From: Frigidibacter mobilis
GTDB lineage: Bacteria; Pseudomonadota; Alphaproteobacteria; Rhodobacterales; Rhodobacteraceae
Assembly: GCF_001620265.1 (NCBI RefSeq)
Contig: NZ_CP012661.1
Location: forward strand, 1 to 64,000
Length of the DNA: 64,000 nucleotides
Reading direction: 5' to 3'
Position 1 is the stretch's first letter; every line of letters starts with the position of its first letter. Positions 52,306 to 61,942 of this stretch are shown here, in pieces. A model generated the notes under the pieces. That model was not told the origin of the DNA, did no database searches, and saw nothing but the letters and a program-made list of their open reading frames with translations. The position numbers and the translations under genes are program-made.

Positions 52306-52869
52306 TTGACTGTTCTGCTGACCCTTGTTTCGCATGGTCCGACGGCGGCGACATGGCGCGCCGGCTTTCCCGCTGACGAGCCGTTGAAGGCAGGCTCCCT
52401 CCCGCAGCGACAGCGTGCGCCCTGGCGCGGAAGGCGCGTGCTGACAAGCCCGAGGCTGGCCTGCCTGGAAACCGCTGCAAGGCTGGCGCTGACGGCGCTG
52501 CCCGATGACGGCCTGGCGGATATGGACTATGGCCGATGGTCCGGGCTCGACCTTGACAGCGTGGCCGCCGCAGAGCCCGGCGCCCTGCAACGCTGGATTT
52601 CGGACCCTGGTTTTCACGAACATGGCGGCGAAAGCCGCGCCGGGTTGGCATTGCGGATGGCGGCCTGGCTTGACCGGCTGCAGGGCGCGGGCGGGCATAC
52701 GGTTGCCATCACCCATGCCGCCGTCATCAAGTCGCTGATCCTCCATGTCCTCGATGCGCCGGAGGCGGGGTTCTGGCGGCTCGACATCGCCCCGGGAACG
52801 GCGACCGAGTTGCGCCATGATGGCCGCAGATGGGCTGTCAGCACGCTCAACTGCCCGCTTCCCGAATAG
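52306..52869 (+). CDS. Histidine phosphatase family protein (TTG start)
   Basis: The 187-residue phosphoglycerate-mutase-fold protein has an RHG-like motif changed to SHGPTAATW. The second catalytic segment VAITHAAVIKSLILHVLD is normal, and ADMDYGRWSGLDLDSVAAAE fits the acid loop of this family. The loss of the usual Arg before the first His may lower phosphatase activity. I chose TTG 52306 because AGAGGT lies upstream and residues before it are of low quality. It is divergent from the cbtB riboswitch and convergent with cobF, and is the second such protein beside cob genes. Confidence 0.78.
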   Translation: MTVLLTLVSHGPTAATWRAGFPADEPLKAGSLPQRQRAPWRGRRVLTSPRLACLETAARLALTALPDDGLADMDYGRWSGLDLDSVAAAEPGALQRWISDPGFHEHGGESRAGLALRMAAWLDRLQGAGGHTVAITHAAVIKSLILHVLDAPEAGFWRLDIAPGTATELRHDGRRWAVSTLNCPLPE

Positions 52870-52889
52870 GCGGGCCGCCGCCCCGCAGA

Positions 52890-53638
52890 TCAGCGGGCGC
52901 GGCGGCGGAGCAGGTAGATATCCATGATCCAGCCATGCTGCTCGCGCGCCGCCGCCCGCGCGGCAAGGATCCGTGGCCCCGCTTCGGCCAGCGGCCCGCA
53001 TTCGGTAAGCTCGGCCTCCATGCCCAGATAGGCACCCCACCAGATCTCCAGCCCCGCGGGATCGAGGCTGCGAAAGCTCGTCTCGCCGTCCAGCATGACG
53101 ATGCAGGTGTCGGTTCCGGGCGGGAAGCCGTCTTCGCGCAGGCGGCGCCCGGTCGTGACGGTGAAGGGCGCACCGATCTCGTTCAGGGGAATGGCATGGG
53201 CGGCGCACAGCGCCTGCACCGCGGTAATCCCCGGGATCACCCGGACGCCTGGCGGCGGCTGCAACCGCGCCGCGATCCGCAGCGTGCTGTCATAGAGCGC
53301 GGGATCGCCCCAGACCAGCAGTGCCACCCGCCGCGCCCCCGGCACCGAGGCGATGGCCTGCGCCCATGCGAGGGCGATGGCATCGTGCCATTCGTCCACG
53401 CCGGTGCAGTAGTCTGGGTTGGCGGCATCGCGCCGGGGCAGGGCGAACTCCACCACCCGCACCGCCGGGTTGACCAGAACAGCGGCCAGGATCTGGCGGC
53501 GCAGGTCGGCCAGGTCGGCCTTGTCCGCCCCTTGAGCGGCAGCAGGATCACCTCGGCCGCGTTGATCGCCCTCGCGCCCTGAAAGGTCAGGTGCTCGGGA
53601 TTGCCGGTGCCGATGCCGATCAGGGCAAGCTCAAGCAT
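52890..53638 (-). pseudogene. cobF: Precorrin-6A synthase (deacetylating) CobF, single-base frameshift
   Basis: CobF methylates C-1 of precorrin-5 and removes acetate in the aerobic pathway. The start MLELALIGIGTGNPEHLTFQ is intact up to LLPLKG. A run of four C at 53528-53531 shifts the frame, and the remainder (DLADLRRQILAAVLVNPAVR, FALPRRDAANPDYC, VWGDPALYDSTLRI, VIPGITAVQALCAAHAIPLN) lies in another frame to RRRAR at 52890. One added base gives 249 residues. CobF marks the oxygen-dependent route. The start overlaps the cobA end by 8 bp. Confidence 0.88.
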
Positions 53639-54377
53639 CGGTCGCTCCCTTGCCCTCACCCACGGCGAGCGGGCCGTAGAGGATCAGTGCCGGCGGCCCG
53701 CCCGCCTCGGCCCCGGCCAGCCGGTCCGCCAGCGCCGCCACCGTGCCGCGCCAGATCGTCTGCGCGGGGGTCGAGATGCCTTCGGCCAGCAGCGCCGGTG
53801 TCGCGCCCGGCAGGCCCGCTGCGATCAGCCGCTGCGCCAGCGCGTGAAATGTCCGCCGCCCCATGAAGATCACGGTCGTGGCCAGCGGGTCGGCCAGCGC
53901 CGCAAGGTTCAGGTCGGGGGGCAGGCTGCCGGACACATCGGCCGCGGTCACGAACTGCACCCGCCGCGCGCTCAGCCGCCGGGTCAGGGGAATGCCCGCC
54001 GCCGCCGCGGCCGCGCAGGGCGAGGGCACGCCGGGGATGATCTCGAACCCGATACCCGCCGCGCGCAGGGCGACGATCTCTTCCTCCAGCCGGCCGAACA
54101 GGCCCGCGTCGCCCGATTTCAGCCGCACCACCCTGGCGCCGCTGCGGGCATAGTCGACCAGCAGGCGGCTGACATGGTCCTGCTTGGGCGAGGCGCGGCC
54201 GGCGCGTTTGCCCACCCCCACCAGATCGGCGCCCGCCCGGGCGTGCGACAGGATCGGTCCGGCGGACAGGTCGTCGAACAGCACCGCATCCGCCGCCGCC
54301 AGCCGGTTCACGGCCTTAAGTGTCAGAAGTTCCGGGTCGCCGGGACCGGAGGAGACGAAAGAGACAAAACCCGTCAT
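53631..54377 (-). CDS. cobA: Uroporphyrinogen-III C-methyltransferase CobA
   Basis: This SAM-dependent enzyme makes precorrin-2 from uroporphyrinogen III by methylation at C-2 and C-7. The 248-residue protein has the N-terminal SAM loop VSSGPGDPELLTLKAVNRLA, then DLVGVGKRAGRASPKQDHVS, VVRLKSGDAGLFGRLEEEIV and EIIPGVPSPCAAAAAAGIPL, all at family positions. The length is that of a stand-alone CobA rather than a CysG fusion. It overlaps cobB by 4 bp. The frame is intact. Confidence 0.95.
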   Translation of the reverse strand: MTGFVSFVSSGPGDPELLTLKAVNRLAAADAVLFDDLSAGPILSHARAGADLVGVGKRAGRASPKQDHVSRLLVDYARSGARVVRLKSGDAGLFGRLEEEIVALRAAGIGFEIIPGVPSPCAAAAAAGIPLTRRLSARRVQFVTAADVSGSLPPDLNLAALADPLATTVIFMGRRTFHALAQRLIAAGLPGATPALLAEGISTPAQTIWRGTVAALADRLAGAEAGGPPALILYGPLAVGEGKGATDA

Positions 54378-55687
54378 GACTGCGCCTCGGCGATCAGGTG
54401 GAAGAATGTCCCGGTGACATGGCCCCGGCAGGATCCGGTTTCCGTAACAGGCGCGGCATCGGCATCGGCCACTGCCGCCAGGGCGGGGTCGGGCTGATCC
54501 AGGATGGTCGAATAGTGGAACTCATGCCCGCGCAGGCATTGGCCCCTGGCAAAGCCGGGCATCGGCAGGGCGAGCCTTGCGAGACGATAGCCGAGGTGCA
54601 GCCGGCGCGTTTCATAGCTGGTGACCAGGCCCAGAAGCCCGGCCATCGCGTGCGGCCTGCCCGCGGCATCAATCAGCGTGCGCCCCAGCACCATGTAGCC
54701 GCCGCATTCGCCATGCACGGGGCGCGTGCGGGCATGGGCCCGCAAGCCCGACAGGAACCGCCCTGCGGCGGCCAGGTGGCCGGCATGCAGTTCGGGATAG
54801 CCGCCGGGCAGCCAGACAAGGTCGACCTCCGGCGGGGGCTCGTCGGCCAGCGGCGAGAAGGGCAACACCTCGGCCCCCGCCGCGCGCCAGCCGGCCAGCA
54901 GATGCGGATAGGTGAACGAGAAGGCGGCATCCTGGGCCAGTGCGATGCGCTGCGCGGGCGGGCGCGGCAGGGCACCGGCAGGGCCGCGCGCCGTGCCCGC
55001 CGCGAGCTGGCGCAGCGCGGCCAGGTCGACATGCGCGCGCAGGAAGCCGGCATAGGCGGCGATGGCGGCGTCAAGGTCGGGGGTTTCCACCGCCTGCACC
55101 AGCCCCAGATGCCGTTCGGGCAGCTTCAGATCGCCCCGGCGCGGCAAGGCGCCAAGCACCCGGATCCCCGCCTGCTCCATCCCCAGCCGGATCAGCCGTT
55201 CATGGCGGGGGCTTGCGACCCGGTTCAGGATCACCCCGGCAAAGGGCAGGCCCGTGTCGTAGCGCGCAAAGCCAAGCGCGGTGGCCGCCGCCGACTGCGC
55301 CTGCCCGCCCACATCAAGCACAAGCACCACCGGCCAGCCCGCAAGCTGCGCCAGTTCCGCGCTGCTGCCATGCCCAAGCGCGCCGGGCCGCGCCACCCCG
55401 TCGAACAGGCCCATCGAGCCCTCGGCAAGGATGATGTCCGCCCCTGCCGCATGGTCCAGAAGCGCCGCGATCAGCCCCGGCCCCATCGCCCAGTTGTCGA
55501 GGTTGAAGGACGCGCGCCCCGCCGCTGCCCGGTGGAAGGCCGGATCAATGTAATCCGGCCCGCTCTTGAACGGCTGGACGATCAGCCCGTCTTCGGCCAG
55601 CGCCCGCGCAAGGCCCAGCATCACGGTGGTCTTGCCGGTGCCCGAGGCGGGGGCAGAGATCAGAAAGCCCGGGGGAAGCGCCATCAT
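54374..55687 (-). CDS. cobB: Hydrogenobyrinic acid a,c-diamide synthase CobB
   Basis: CobB amidates the a and c side chains of hydrogenobyrinic acid with glutamine and ATP before cobalt insertion. The 437-residue protein opens [20 protein letters not shown], a P-loop at about 13-20. It has [20 protein letters not shown], the C-terminal glutaminase cysteine in [15 protein letters not shown], and a histidine in [11 protein letters not shown] near the end. It overlaps cobM by 4 bp. With CobN later, it fits late cobalt insertion. Confidence 0.95.
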   Translation of the reverse strand: MMALPPGFLISAPASGTGKTTVMLGLARALAEDGLIVQPFKSGPDYIDPAFHRAAAGRASFNLDNWAMGPGLIAALLDHAAGADIILAEGSMGLFDGVARPGALGHGSSAELAQLAGWPVVLVLDVGGQAQSAAATALGFARYDTGLPFAGVILNRVASPRHERLIRLGMEQAGIRVLGALPRRGDLKLPERHLGLVQAVETPDLDAAIAAYAGFLRAHVDLAALRQLAAGTARGPAGALPRPPAQRIALAQDAAFSFTYPHLLAGWRAAGAEVLPFSPLADEPPPEVDLVWLPGGYPELHAGHLAAAGRFLSGLRAHARTRPVHGECGGYMVLGRTLIDAAGRPHAMAGLLGLVTSYETRRLHLGYRLARLALPMPGFARGQCLRGHEFHYSTILDQPDPALAAVADADAAPVTETGSCRGHVTGTFFHLIAEAQS

Positions 55688-56463
55688 GTCGCCTCGGGGA
55701 AGCGCGGATCGGTGCCGACCGGCCGGTAGCGGCGATCATAGTCGCCTGCATAAAGCCGGCTCTCGGCAAACTCGGTCGCCCCGATCGAGCGGCCCACCAG
55801 GATCAGCGCGCTGCGCTCACCCGCGCCGATGGCCGGGTCCAGCGTTCCCAACGTTGCGCGGACCACCCGTTCATCGGGCCAGCTGGCCCGCCAGACCACG
55901 GCAACCGGGCAATCGGCCCCGTAATGCGGCAGCAGCTCGGCGATGACGCGGTCCAGCGCATGTACCGACAGGTGGATCGCCAGCACCGCCCCGGTGCGGG
56001 CGAAATTCGCAAGGCTCTCAGCCTCGGGCATGGCGCTGGCGCGGCCCGAGGTGCGGGTCAGCACCACCGATTGCACCACGCCCGGCAGGGTCAGTTCCGC
56101 TTGCAGCATGGCGGCGGCGGCGGCAAAGGAGGGCACCCCCGGCGTCACGTCATAGGCGATGCCCATCGCGCGCAGGCGGCGTAGCTGCTCGCCCATTGCC
56201 GACCAGACCGACAGATCCCCGGAATGCAGCCGGGCCACATCCAGGCCGGCGGCATCCGCTGCGGCGATCTCGGCCATGATTTCGTTCAGGCTGAGCGGCG
56301 CGGTGTTCACGATCCGCGCGCCTTCGGGGCAATGCGCCAGAACCCCCTCGGGCACCAGACTGCCCGCATAAAGGCAGACGGGCGAGGCCGCGATCAGGTC
56401 GCGCCCGCGCAGGGTCAGCAGGTCGGGCGCGCCCGGCCCGGCGCCGATGAAGTGAACCGTCAT
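55684..56463 (-). CDS. cobM: Precorrin-4 C11-methyltransferase CobM
   Basis: The 259-residue tetrapyrrole methylase begins [20 protein letters not shown]. The expected [20 protein letters not shown] and [20 protein letters not shown] are present, and [20 protein letters not shown] is specific to CobM/CbiF. It methylates C-11 of precorrin-4. It overlaps cobB and cobE by 4 bp each. The frame is intact. Confidence 0.95.
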   Translation of the reverse strand: MTVHFIGAGPGAPDLLTLRGRDLIAASPVCLYAGSLVPEGVLAHCPEGARIVNTAPLSLNEIMAEIAAADAAGLDVARLHSGDLSVWSAMGEQLRRLRAMGIAYDVTPGVPSFAAAAAMLQAELTLPGVVQSVVLTRTSGRASAMPEAESLANFARTGAVLAIHLSVHALDRVIAELLPHYGADCPVAVVWRASWPDERVVRATLGTLDPAIGAGERSALILVGRSIGATEFAESRLYAGDYDRRYRPVGTDPRFPEAT

Positions 56464-56819
56464 GTTTGCGGGCCTTTCGTTGCAGGGGGCGTGGCGGTCT
56501 CGGCAACGGCCCAGGTCACGGCGCCGACACACCGCCTTTGGGCGACCAGAGCGCCCCCGCTGGCAACCAGAGCCAGCGCCTCGGCGACCGATCCGCAGCC
56601 GAAGCGGGCGAGGATCCGGGGGGACTGGGTCGGGGTGGCGATGCCGCGGATCGCGGCTTCGGGCACCGGCCTCAGCGGCACGGCAACCTGCGCCAGCGCC
56701 GGATGGCCCTCCCGGCCTGCGAGGAGGGCCACCGCATCGGCGGGCCCCGCCGCCGCAAGGGCGCGGGCCAGGTCAGCCGCAGTGGCGGTGCTGGCAAGTC
56801 CAAGCCCGATCACGCGCAT
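56460..56819 (-). CDS. cobE: Cobalamin biosynthesis protein CobE
   Basis: This small protein of 119 residues matches the C-terminal domain of CbiG. It starts [20 protein letters not shown], where CobE has its glycine-rich loop, and ends with [20 protein letters not shown] (the GVGSVAEAAAL-type motif) and [16 protein letters not shown]. Its exact role is unclear; it is needed for precorrin processing in aerobic producers and may bind the intermediate. The start overlaps the cobL end by 10 bp. Confidence 0.88.
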   Translation of the reverse strand: MRVIGLGLASTATAADLARALAAAGPADAVALLAGREGHPALAQVAVPLRPVPEAAIRGIATPTQSPRILARFGCGSVAEALALVASGGALVAQRRCVGAVTWAVAETATPPATKGPQT

Positions 56820-57984
56820 GGGCCAAGGCTCCATTGCACGACGGGGCGCGCGGCTGTCCATCCGCGCAGCGGTCCAAGCGGCGCCGCGCGTGACAGCTCG
56901 ATCCGCGTCAGCTCGCCCCCGCATTCGCCGTGCAGCCGGATCAGCAGCGCCTCGGTTTCCAGCGTGACGGCGTTGACCACCAGCCGCGCCGTGCGGGCAG
57001 GGCGCCGAACAGCGCCGCATCGAAGCCGCCGCCGACGAAGATGGCCTGCGGCGGCGCCAGCCGCGGCAGCAGCTCCAGCGCCCTGCCGTCGTGAACGGCG
57101 ATGCGATGGGCCAGCCCGAAGGCCGCGGCATTGGCGCGGATGTTCGCGGTGCGGTCCGGGCGGCATTCGACCGCCTCGGCCCGCCCGCCCGCCCGCGCCC
57201 ATTCCACCGAGACAGAGCCGGACCCGGCGCCAAGATCCCACAGCAGTTCACCCCGGCGCGGGGCAAGCGCGGCCAGCGTCAGCGCCCGCACCGGCGATTT
57301 GGTGATCTGGCCGTCCTGCGCGAACAGCGCCTCGGGCAGGCCCGGAACGCCCGGCAGCCCGTCGCCGCCCGCGGCCTCTATCGCCACCGCGACCGGCGCG
57401 AGGACATCCGCCAGCGCCAGGCCGGCTGCGTGCGCCTCGCGGATCCGCTCGCGCGGGCCGCCAAGCGCCTCCAGCACCCAAAGCCGGCTCTGGCCCCAGC
57501 CCTGCGCGGTCAGCCACCCCGCCAGTGCCTGCACCGCCGCCCCGTCGCGCAGGGTGCAGATGCCGCGCCAGCCGGCCGCCAGATGCGCGCGCAGTCGCTC
57601 GAACGGCGCGGCATGAAGGCCAAGGCAGGTCGTCTCCTCCAGCCGCCAGCCCAGCCGTGCTGCGGCAAGCGAGAAGGTGCCGGCCACCGGAAAGGCCCGC
57701 CACTCGGTCGCCGGCAGCGCGGCGGCAAGGCTTCCGCCCGCACCGAACCAGAACGGGTCGCCCGAGGCCAGCACCACCACGCGCCGTCCCCGCAGCGCCA
57801 GGACCGGCGCGATGTCGAAGGGCACCGGCCATTCGCGCCCGCGCGAACCCGCCCCGACCAGCGCCAGATGCCGCGGCCCGCCGAAGATCACCTCGGCCGC
57901 CGCCAGCGCGGCACGGCTTGCATCCGGCAGGCCGGGCAGGCCATCCTCGCCCAGGCCCATGAGTGTCAGCCAGGGATCAGACAT
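56810..57984 (-). pseudogene. cobL: Precorrin-6Y C5,15-methyltransferase (decarboxylating) CobL, single-base frameshift
   Basis: CobL methylates C-5 and C-15 and decarboxylates the C-12 acetate. The N-terminal methylase domain (MSDPWLTLMGLGEDGLPGLP, VVVLASGDPFWFGAGGSLAA) and the start of the C-terminal SAM domain (LLWDLGAGSGSVSVEWARAG) are intact up to FDAALFGALPA. Near 56989-57000 the frame changes, and RLVVNAVTLETEALLIRLHG continues in another frame to the stop at 56810. One added base restores 391 residues. Its ATG shares the palindrome CATG at 57982-57985 with the ATG of cobK on the opposite strand. Confidence 0.87.
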
Positions 57985-58728
57985 GCCGCGCATCCTTCTT
58001 CTGGGCGGAACCCAGGACGCGAACCAGATGGCCCGGGCCCTGGCCGATGCAGGCTGCGACGCCGTCTATTCCTATGCCGGGCGCACGGCGGGCCCGCGGT
58101 GCCGCCCCTGCCCTGCCGGGTGGGCGGGTTTGGCGGGGCAGAGGGGCTGGCGGCCTGGCTGCGTGCCGAAGCGGTGCACGCCGTCATCGACGCGACCCAT
58201 CCCTTCGCGGCACAGATCAGCACCAATGCCATTGCGGCCTGCGCGCAGGCGGGGGTTCCCCTCATCGCGCTGGAGCGGGCGCCCTGGCAGCAGCAGCCGG
58301 GCGATGACTGGACCCCCGTGCCGGACATCGCCGCGGCCGTCGCTGCGCTGCCCGATCCGCCGGCACGGGTGTTCTTGGCCATCGGGCGGCAGAACCTTGC
58401 CGCCTTTGCCGCGCATCCCCAGCATCGCTACCTGCTGCGGCTGGTCGACCCGCCAGCCGGTGGCCTGCCGGTGCCGGGTGCAACGGTTGTCGTCGACCGC
58501 GGGCCGTTCACCGCCGAGGGCGACCTGGACCTGATGCAGCGCGAGGGCGTGCAGATCGTCGTTGCCAAGAACGCGGGCGGCGCCGGCGCCGTCGCCAAGA
58601 TCGAGGCCGCGCGCCGGCTTGGCCTGCGCGTCATCATGATCGCACGCCCCGCGCTGCCAGCCCGCCGGACGGCCTGCACGGTCGAGGATGTGATGCGCTG
58701 GCTTCACGGTGCCGACCTCGGGCTGTAG
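57983..58728 (+). pseudogene. cobK: Precorrin-6A reductase CobK, single-base frameshift
   Basis: CobK reduces precorrin-6A to 6B with NADPH. The start MPRILLLGGTQDANQMARAL is the family's nucleotide-binding opening. After SYAGRTAGP the frame is lost at three C (58093-58095) and continues in another frame with VPPLPCRVGGFGGAEGLAAW, VHAVIDATHPFAAQISTNAI and VFLAIGRQNLAAF to GADLGL. One added base gives 248 residues. It is the only plus-strand gene among the late cob genes, divergent from cobL with overlapping start codons, and its end overlaps cobJ by 25 bp. Confidence 0.87.
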
Positions 58729-59435
58729 ACCCAGGCGCCCACGCGCCGGGTCTGGCTGTTGCCGACGATCACCACGGTCCGCATGTCGGCCATCTCGGGC
58801 CTTGCCTCGGACAGGGCAACGGTGCGGATCGCCTGATCGGGTGTCGAGACCGCGCGCGCGAAGGTGACCAGCCGGTCCTCGGGGCAGGCCGCCCGCAAAA
58901 GCTCCAGCACGCGGGCAAAGCCGTCGGGCCGCGACCTGGAGCGGGATTGTAGAAGGCCATCGCCAGATCGGCCTCGGCGGCAAGGCGCACGCGCCGCTCT
59001 ATCAAGGCCCAGGGCTTGAGATTGTCCGAAAGATTGAGGGCGCAGAAGTCATGGCCAAGCGGCGCGCCCGCCGCCGCCGCCGCCGCCAGCATCGCGGTGA
59101 TGCCGGGCAGGACGCGGATCTCCAGCGCGTGCAGGTCGGGCCGCGTCTCCAGCGCCTCGAACACCGCGGCGGCCATCGCAAAGACGCCGGGATCGCCGGA
59201 GGAGACCACGACCACGCGCCCCCGGCCGCGGCCAGATCGAGGGCGTGCAGCGCCCGGTCCAGCTCTTCGCGGTTGTCGGACGGATGCAGGGTCAGGCCCG
59301 GCCGGGGGCGATCCGGGCGACATAGGGGAGATATCCCAGCACATCGGTGGCCCCGGCCAGCGCCGCCATGACCTCGGGCGTCACCATCCGCTCTGCCCCC
59401 GGGCCAAGCCCGGCGATCACAAGCGCGCCGGTCAT
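58704..59435 (-). pseudogene. cobJ: Precorrin-3B C17-methyltransferase CobJ, three single-base frameshifts
   Basis: CobJ methylates C-17 and contracts the ring. The gene is readable in four pieces: MTGALVIAGLGPGAERMVTP to ARIAP; RPGLTLHPSDNREELDRALH to AAAGG; RVVVVSSGDPGVFAMAAAVF to MAFYNP; and RVLELLRAACPEDRLVTFAR to YSPRSAP. The junctions fall at runs of five G (59304-59308), five C (59219-59223) and three G (58943-58945). Adding one base at each gives 244 residues with all motifs. Three independent losses in 700 bp, each in a run, fit poor homopolymer calling better than gene decay. Confidence 0.87.
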
Positions 59436-60163
59436 TCCGGCATCTCGGGGCGGCGGCCCTGGCCGTGGACGACGACGATGGCGAAATACGGGCAGTCGGC
59501 CCCGTCCACGCTGGCCAGCGGCACGATCCGCTGCCCGGGCATGGTGCCACGCTCCACCAGCCATGCGGCACCCAGCTTTCCGGCGCGGTCGAGCGCGCGG
59601 CGCACCTTCGGCAGGTTGCGGCCGGTCTTCATGATGACCAGCGCGTCGGCCTGCCGGGCATGGCGGGTGATCTCGTCTTCCGGCAAGGTGCCCATCAGCA
59701 CGCTCAGCACGTCGTCGCCCCAGGTGATCGGCTGGCCGGTCACGTTCCAGCAGCCGGCCATGCCGGGAATGCCGGGGATGACCTCAACCTCGGCCCGGCC
59801 CTGAAGCCGGGTGTAGAGATGCATGAACGAGCCATAGAAGAACGGGTCGCCCTCGCAGAGCACGACGATGTCCTCGGTCTGCCCCAGCTCTGCCAGCCGG
59901 TCGGTCCAGCCGTCATAGAAGGCGCAGAGCTGGCGGATATACTCGGGGCTGTCGAAGGGCAGCTCGGTCGTCACCGGGTATTCCATCGCCAGTTCCACCA
60001 CATCCGCCCGCAGCATCCCCTCGACGATCCGGCGCGCCTGGCCGGCCCGGCCGGCCTTGCGGAAATAGGCCACATGGCCAGCGGCCCGGATCGCCCGGTC
60101 GGCCCTGACGCTGATGAGGTCCGGGTCGCCGGGGCCGAGGCCTGCACAGATGATCCGGCCCAT
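59432..60163 (-). CDS. cobI: Precorrin-2 C20-methyltransferase CobI
   Basis: CobI methylates C-20 of precorrin-2. The 243-residue protein begins MGRIICAGLGPGDPDLISVR. It has VVLCEGDPFFYGSFMHLYTR (the CobI/CbiL signature), EVIPGIPGMAGCWNVTGQPI and LVIMKTGRNLPKVRRALDRA. It overlaps cobJ by 4 bp and starts 3 bp after cobH ends. The frame is intact. Confidence 0.95.
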   Translation of the reverse strand: MGRIICAGLGPGDPDLISVRADRAIRAAGHVAYFRKAGRAGQARRIVEGMLRADVVELAMEYPVTTELPFDSPEYIRQLCAFYDGWTDRLAELGQTEDIVVLCEGDPFFYGSFMHLYTRLQGRAEVEVIPGIPGMAGCWNVTGQPITWGDDVLSVLMGTLPEDEITRHARQADALVIMKTGRNLPKVRRALDRAGKLGAAWLVERGTMPGQRIVPLASVDGADCPYFAIVVVHGQGRRPEMPE

Positions 60164-60165
60164 TG

Positions 60166-60795
60166 CTATTCCTTCCGCGCCGCAAGCGCGTTTACGGCGG
60201 CCACCGTGATCGCCGAGCCGCCAAGCCGTCCGCGCACGATCAGTGCCGGGCAGGGCGGGGCCGCCATCAGCGCCGCCTTCGATTCCGCCGCGCCGATGAA
60301 CCCGACCGGGCAGCCGATGATCGCGGCGGGCCGGGGGCAATCGTCATCCTCCAGCATGTTCAGCAGATGGAACAGCGCGGTCGGCGCATTGCCGATTGCC
60401 ACCACCGCGCCGGCCAGATGCGGCCGCCACAGCTCTACAGCCGCCGCCGAACGGGTATTGTCCATCCGCGCCGCAAGCTCCGGCACCCGGCTGTCATGCA
60501 GGGTGCAGATGACATCATTCGCGGCGGGCAGGCGCGGACGGGTGATCCCCTCGCTGACCATCCGCGCATCGCACAGGATGGGTGCGCCGGCCTCCAGCGC
60601 CGCGCGGGCCGCGATGGCGGCGCCGGTGGTGAATTCGACATGGCGTTCCAGCCCGATCATGCCGGCGGCATGGATCATGCGGACCACCACGATCTCTTCC
60701 TCGGGGGTGAAGCCGCCAAGATCGGCCTCGCTGCGGATGGTGGCAAAGGACCGCCGGTAGATCTCGGCGCCATCGGTGATGTAGCTGTGGGGCAT
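60166..60795 (-). CDS. cobH: Precorrin-8X methylmutase CobH
   Basis: CobH moves the C-11 methyl group to C-12, giving hydrogenobyrinic acid. The 209-residue protein has the catalytic histidine in VVVRMIHAAGMIGLERHVEF (about residue 41), ILCDARMVSEGITRPRLPAA, and IGNAPTALFHLLNMLEDDDC leading to IIGCPVGFIGAAESKAAL. It overlaps the cobG end by one base (TGATG). The frame is intact. Confidence 0.95.
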   Translation of the reverse strand: MPHSYITDGAEIYRRSFATIRSEADLGGFTPEEEIVVVRMIHAAGMIGLERHVEFTTGAAIAARAALEAGAPILCDARMVSEGITRPRLPAANDVICTLHDSRVPELAARMDNTRSAAAVELWRPHLAGAVVAIGNAPTALFHLLNMLEDDDCPRPAAIIGCPVGFIGAAESKAALMAAPPCPALIVRGRLGGSAITVAAVNALAARKE

Positions 60796-61942
60796 CAGGG
60801 CATCCCGGAAATGAGGCTGGGCAGGGCAGGGACGGCATGGACCGGGGCGGTGTCGCCCGCCCGCCCGCCGCGGATCAGGGTAAAGCCGGCGGCGGTGGCG
60901 GTCAGCGTCAGATCGGCGGCGGCAGGGTGGGCGCAGCCCTTGGCGCAGCCCGAGACATGCAGGATGCGGCCATCGGGCACCAAGGGTGCAAGGGCCTGTG
61001 CCAGCGGCCGGGTGGGCTGCAGCGCCTGCGGACAGCCCGGCGCGCCGGTGCAGGCGACAACCTTCAGCACCGGATCTGCGGGATCGGTGATGGTGCCGGG
61101 AGTGGCGGGCAGCGCCTGTGCGCCCTCCAGCAGGACCATGCGCCAGGGCGTCAGCCGCAGGTCGAGCCCGGGCGCCGCCAGCGCCTCCAGCACCTGCGCC
61201 GTCATCTGCCCGAAGGCCAGCGCCACCAGCGCGCCCTCGGCCCGCAGCCCCGGAGGGGGCGCGGCCTCGGCCGGGGCGGGGCGGACATCGCCCGCAAGAT
61301 CGGCGGGGGGCAGCACGCCGCGCGCAATCAGCGCCGCCATGCGCCCACGCCCGCCGCTGATGCCCCCGGCCTCGGTGAACCAGCGCGCAAGCTGCACGGC
61401 CAGCCCCGGCGCTTCGGCCTTGCTTGCAAGCCGCCCGGTGGGCAGGCCGTCCGCACGCACGATCAGCCCGCCGCCGGCCGCACCCTCGATGCGGATGTCG
61501 CCGGGCGTATCCGCTAGCCAGCGGCGCGGGCCGGCATCCATCACGAAGCCGAATTTCCCGGCAAGGCGGGCGCCCCGGCCAGCGCCTGTTCCAGCGCCAG
61601 CGCCAGGGTGTCGGCCTGCAGGAATGGTGCCACGCAGATGTTGCGCCGGGTTTCGCTGGCCAAATCACTGTCGATCAGCGCCAGCGCCGCCAGATCCGCG
61701 ACCAGCGCCGGGTGGCTGTGCGGGGTCACGCCGCGCAGCTGCACGTTGCCGCGGGCCGACAGGTCGATCAGCCCGTTGCCATGCGCCCGCGCCGCGCGGG
61801 CAATCCCCTGCGCCTGCACCGGCGACAGCCGCCCGGCATGAGGGCGCACCCGCACCACCAGCCCATCGCCCGACGCCATCGGGCGCAGCGCGCCCGGGCA
61901 CCAGCCCTGGATGATCGGGTCCTGGATGACCGGACCGCTCAT
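60795..61942 (-). pseudogene. cobG: Precorrin-3B synthase CobG, single-base frameshift
   Basis: CobG is the oxygen-dependent, sulfite-reductase-like enzyme that makes precorrin-3B and so defines the aerobic route. The first part ([46 protein letters not shown]) is intact. The frame is lost at three G (61568-61570), and [20 protein letters not shown] to ISGMP continues in another frame. The iron-sulfur cysteines are visible in [15 protein letters not shown] and [16 protein letters not shown]. One added base restores 382 residues. It overlaps cobN by 4 bp and cobH by one base. Confidence 0.87.

Noticed and set aside
58704-59435. Programmed frameshifting in cobJ and other cob genes
   Set aside because: No slippery heptamers with downstream structure, three breaks in one short gene, and similar breaks in unrelated genes; sequence error explains all.
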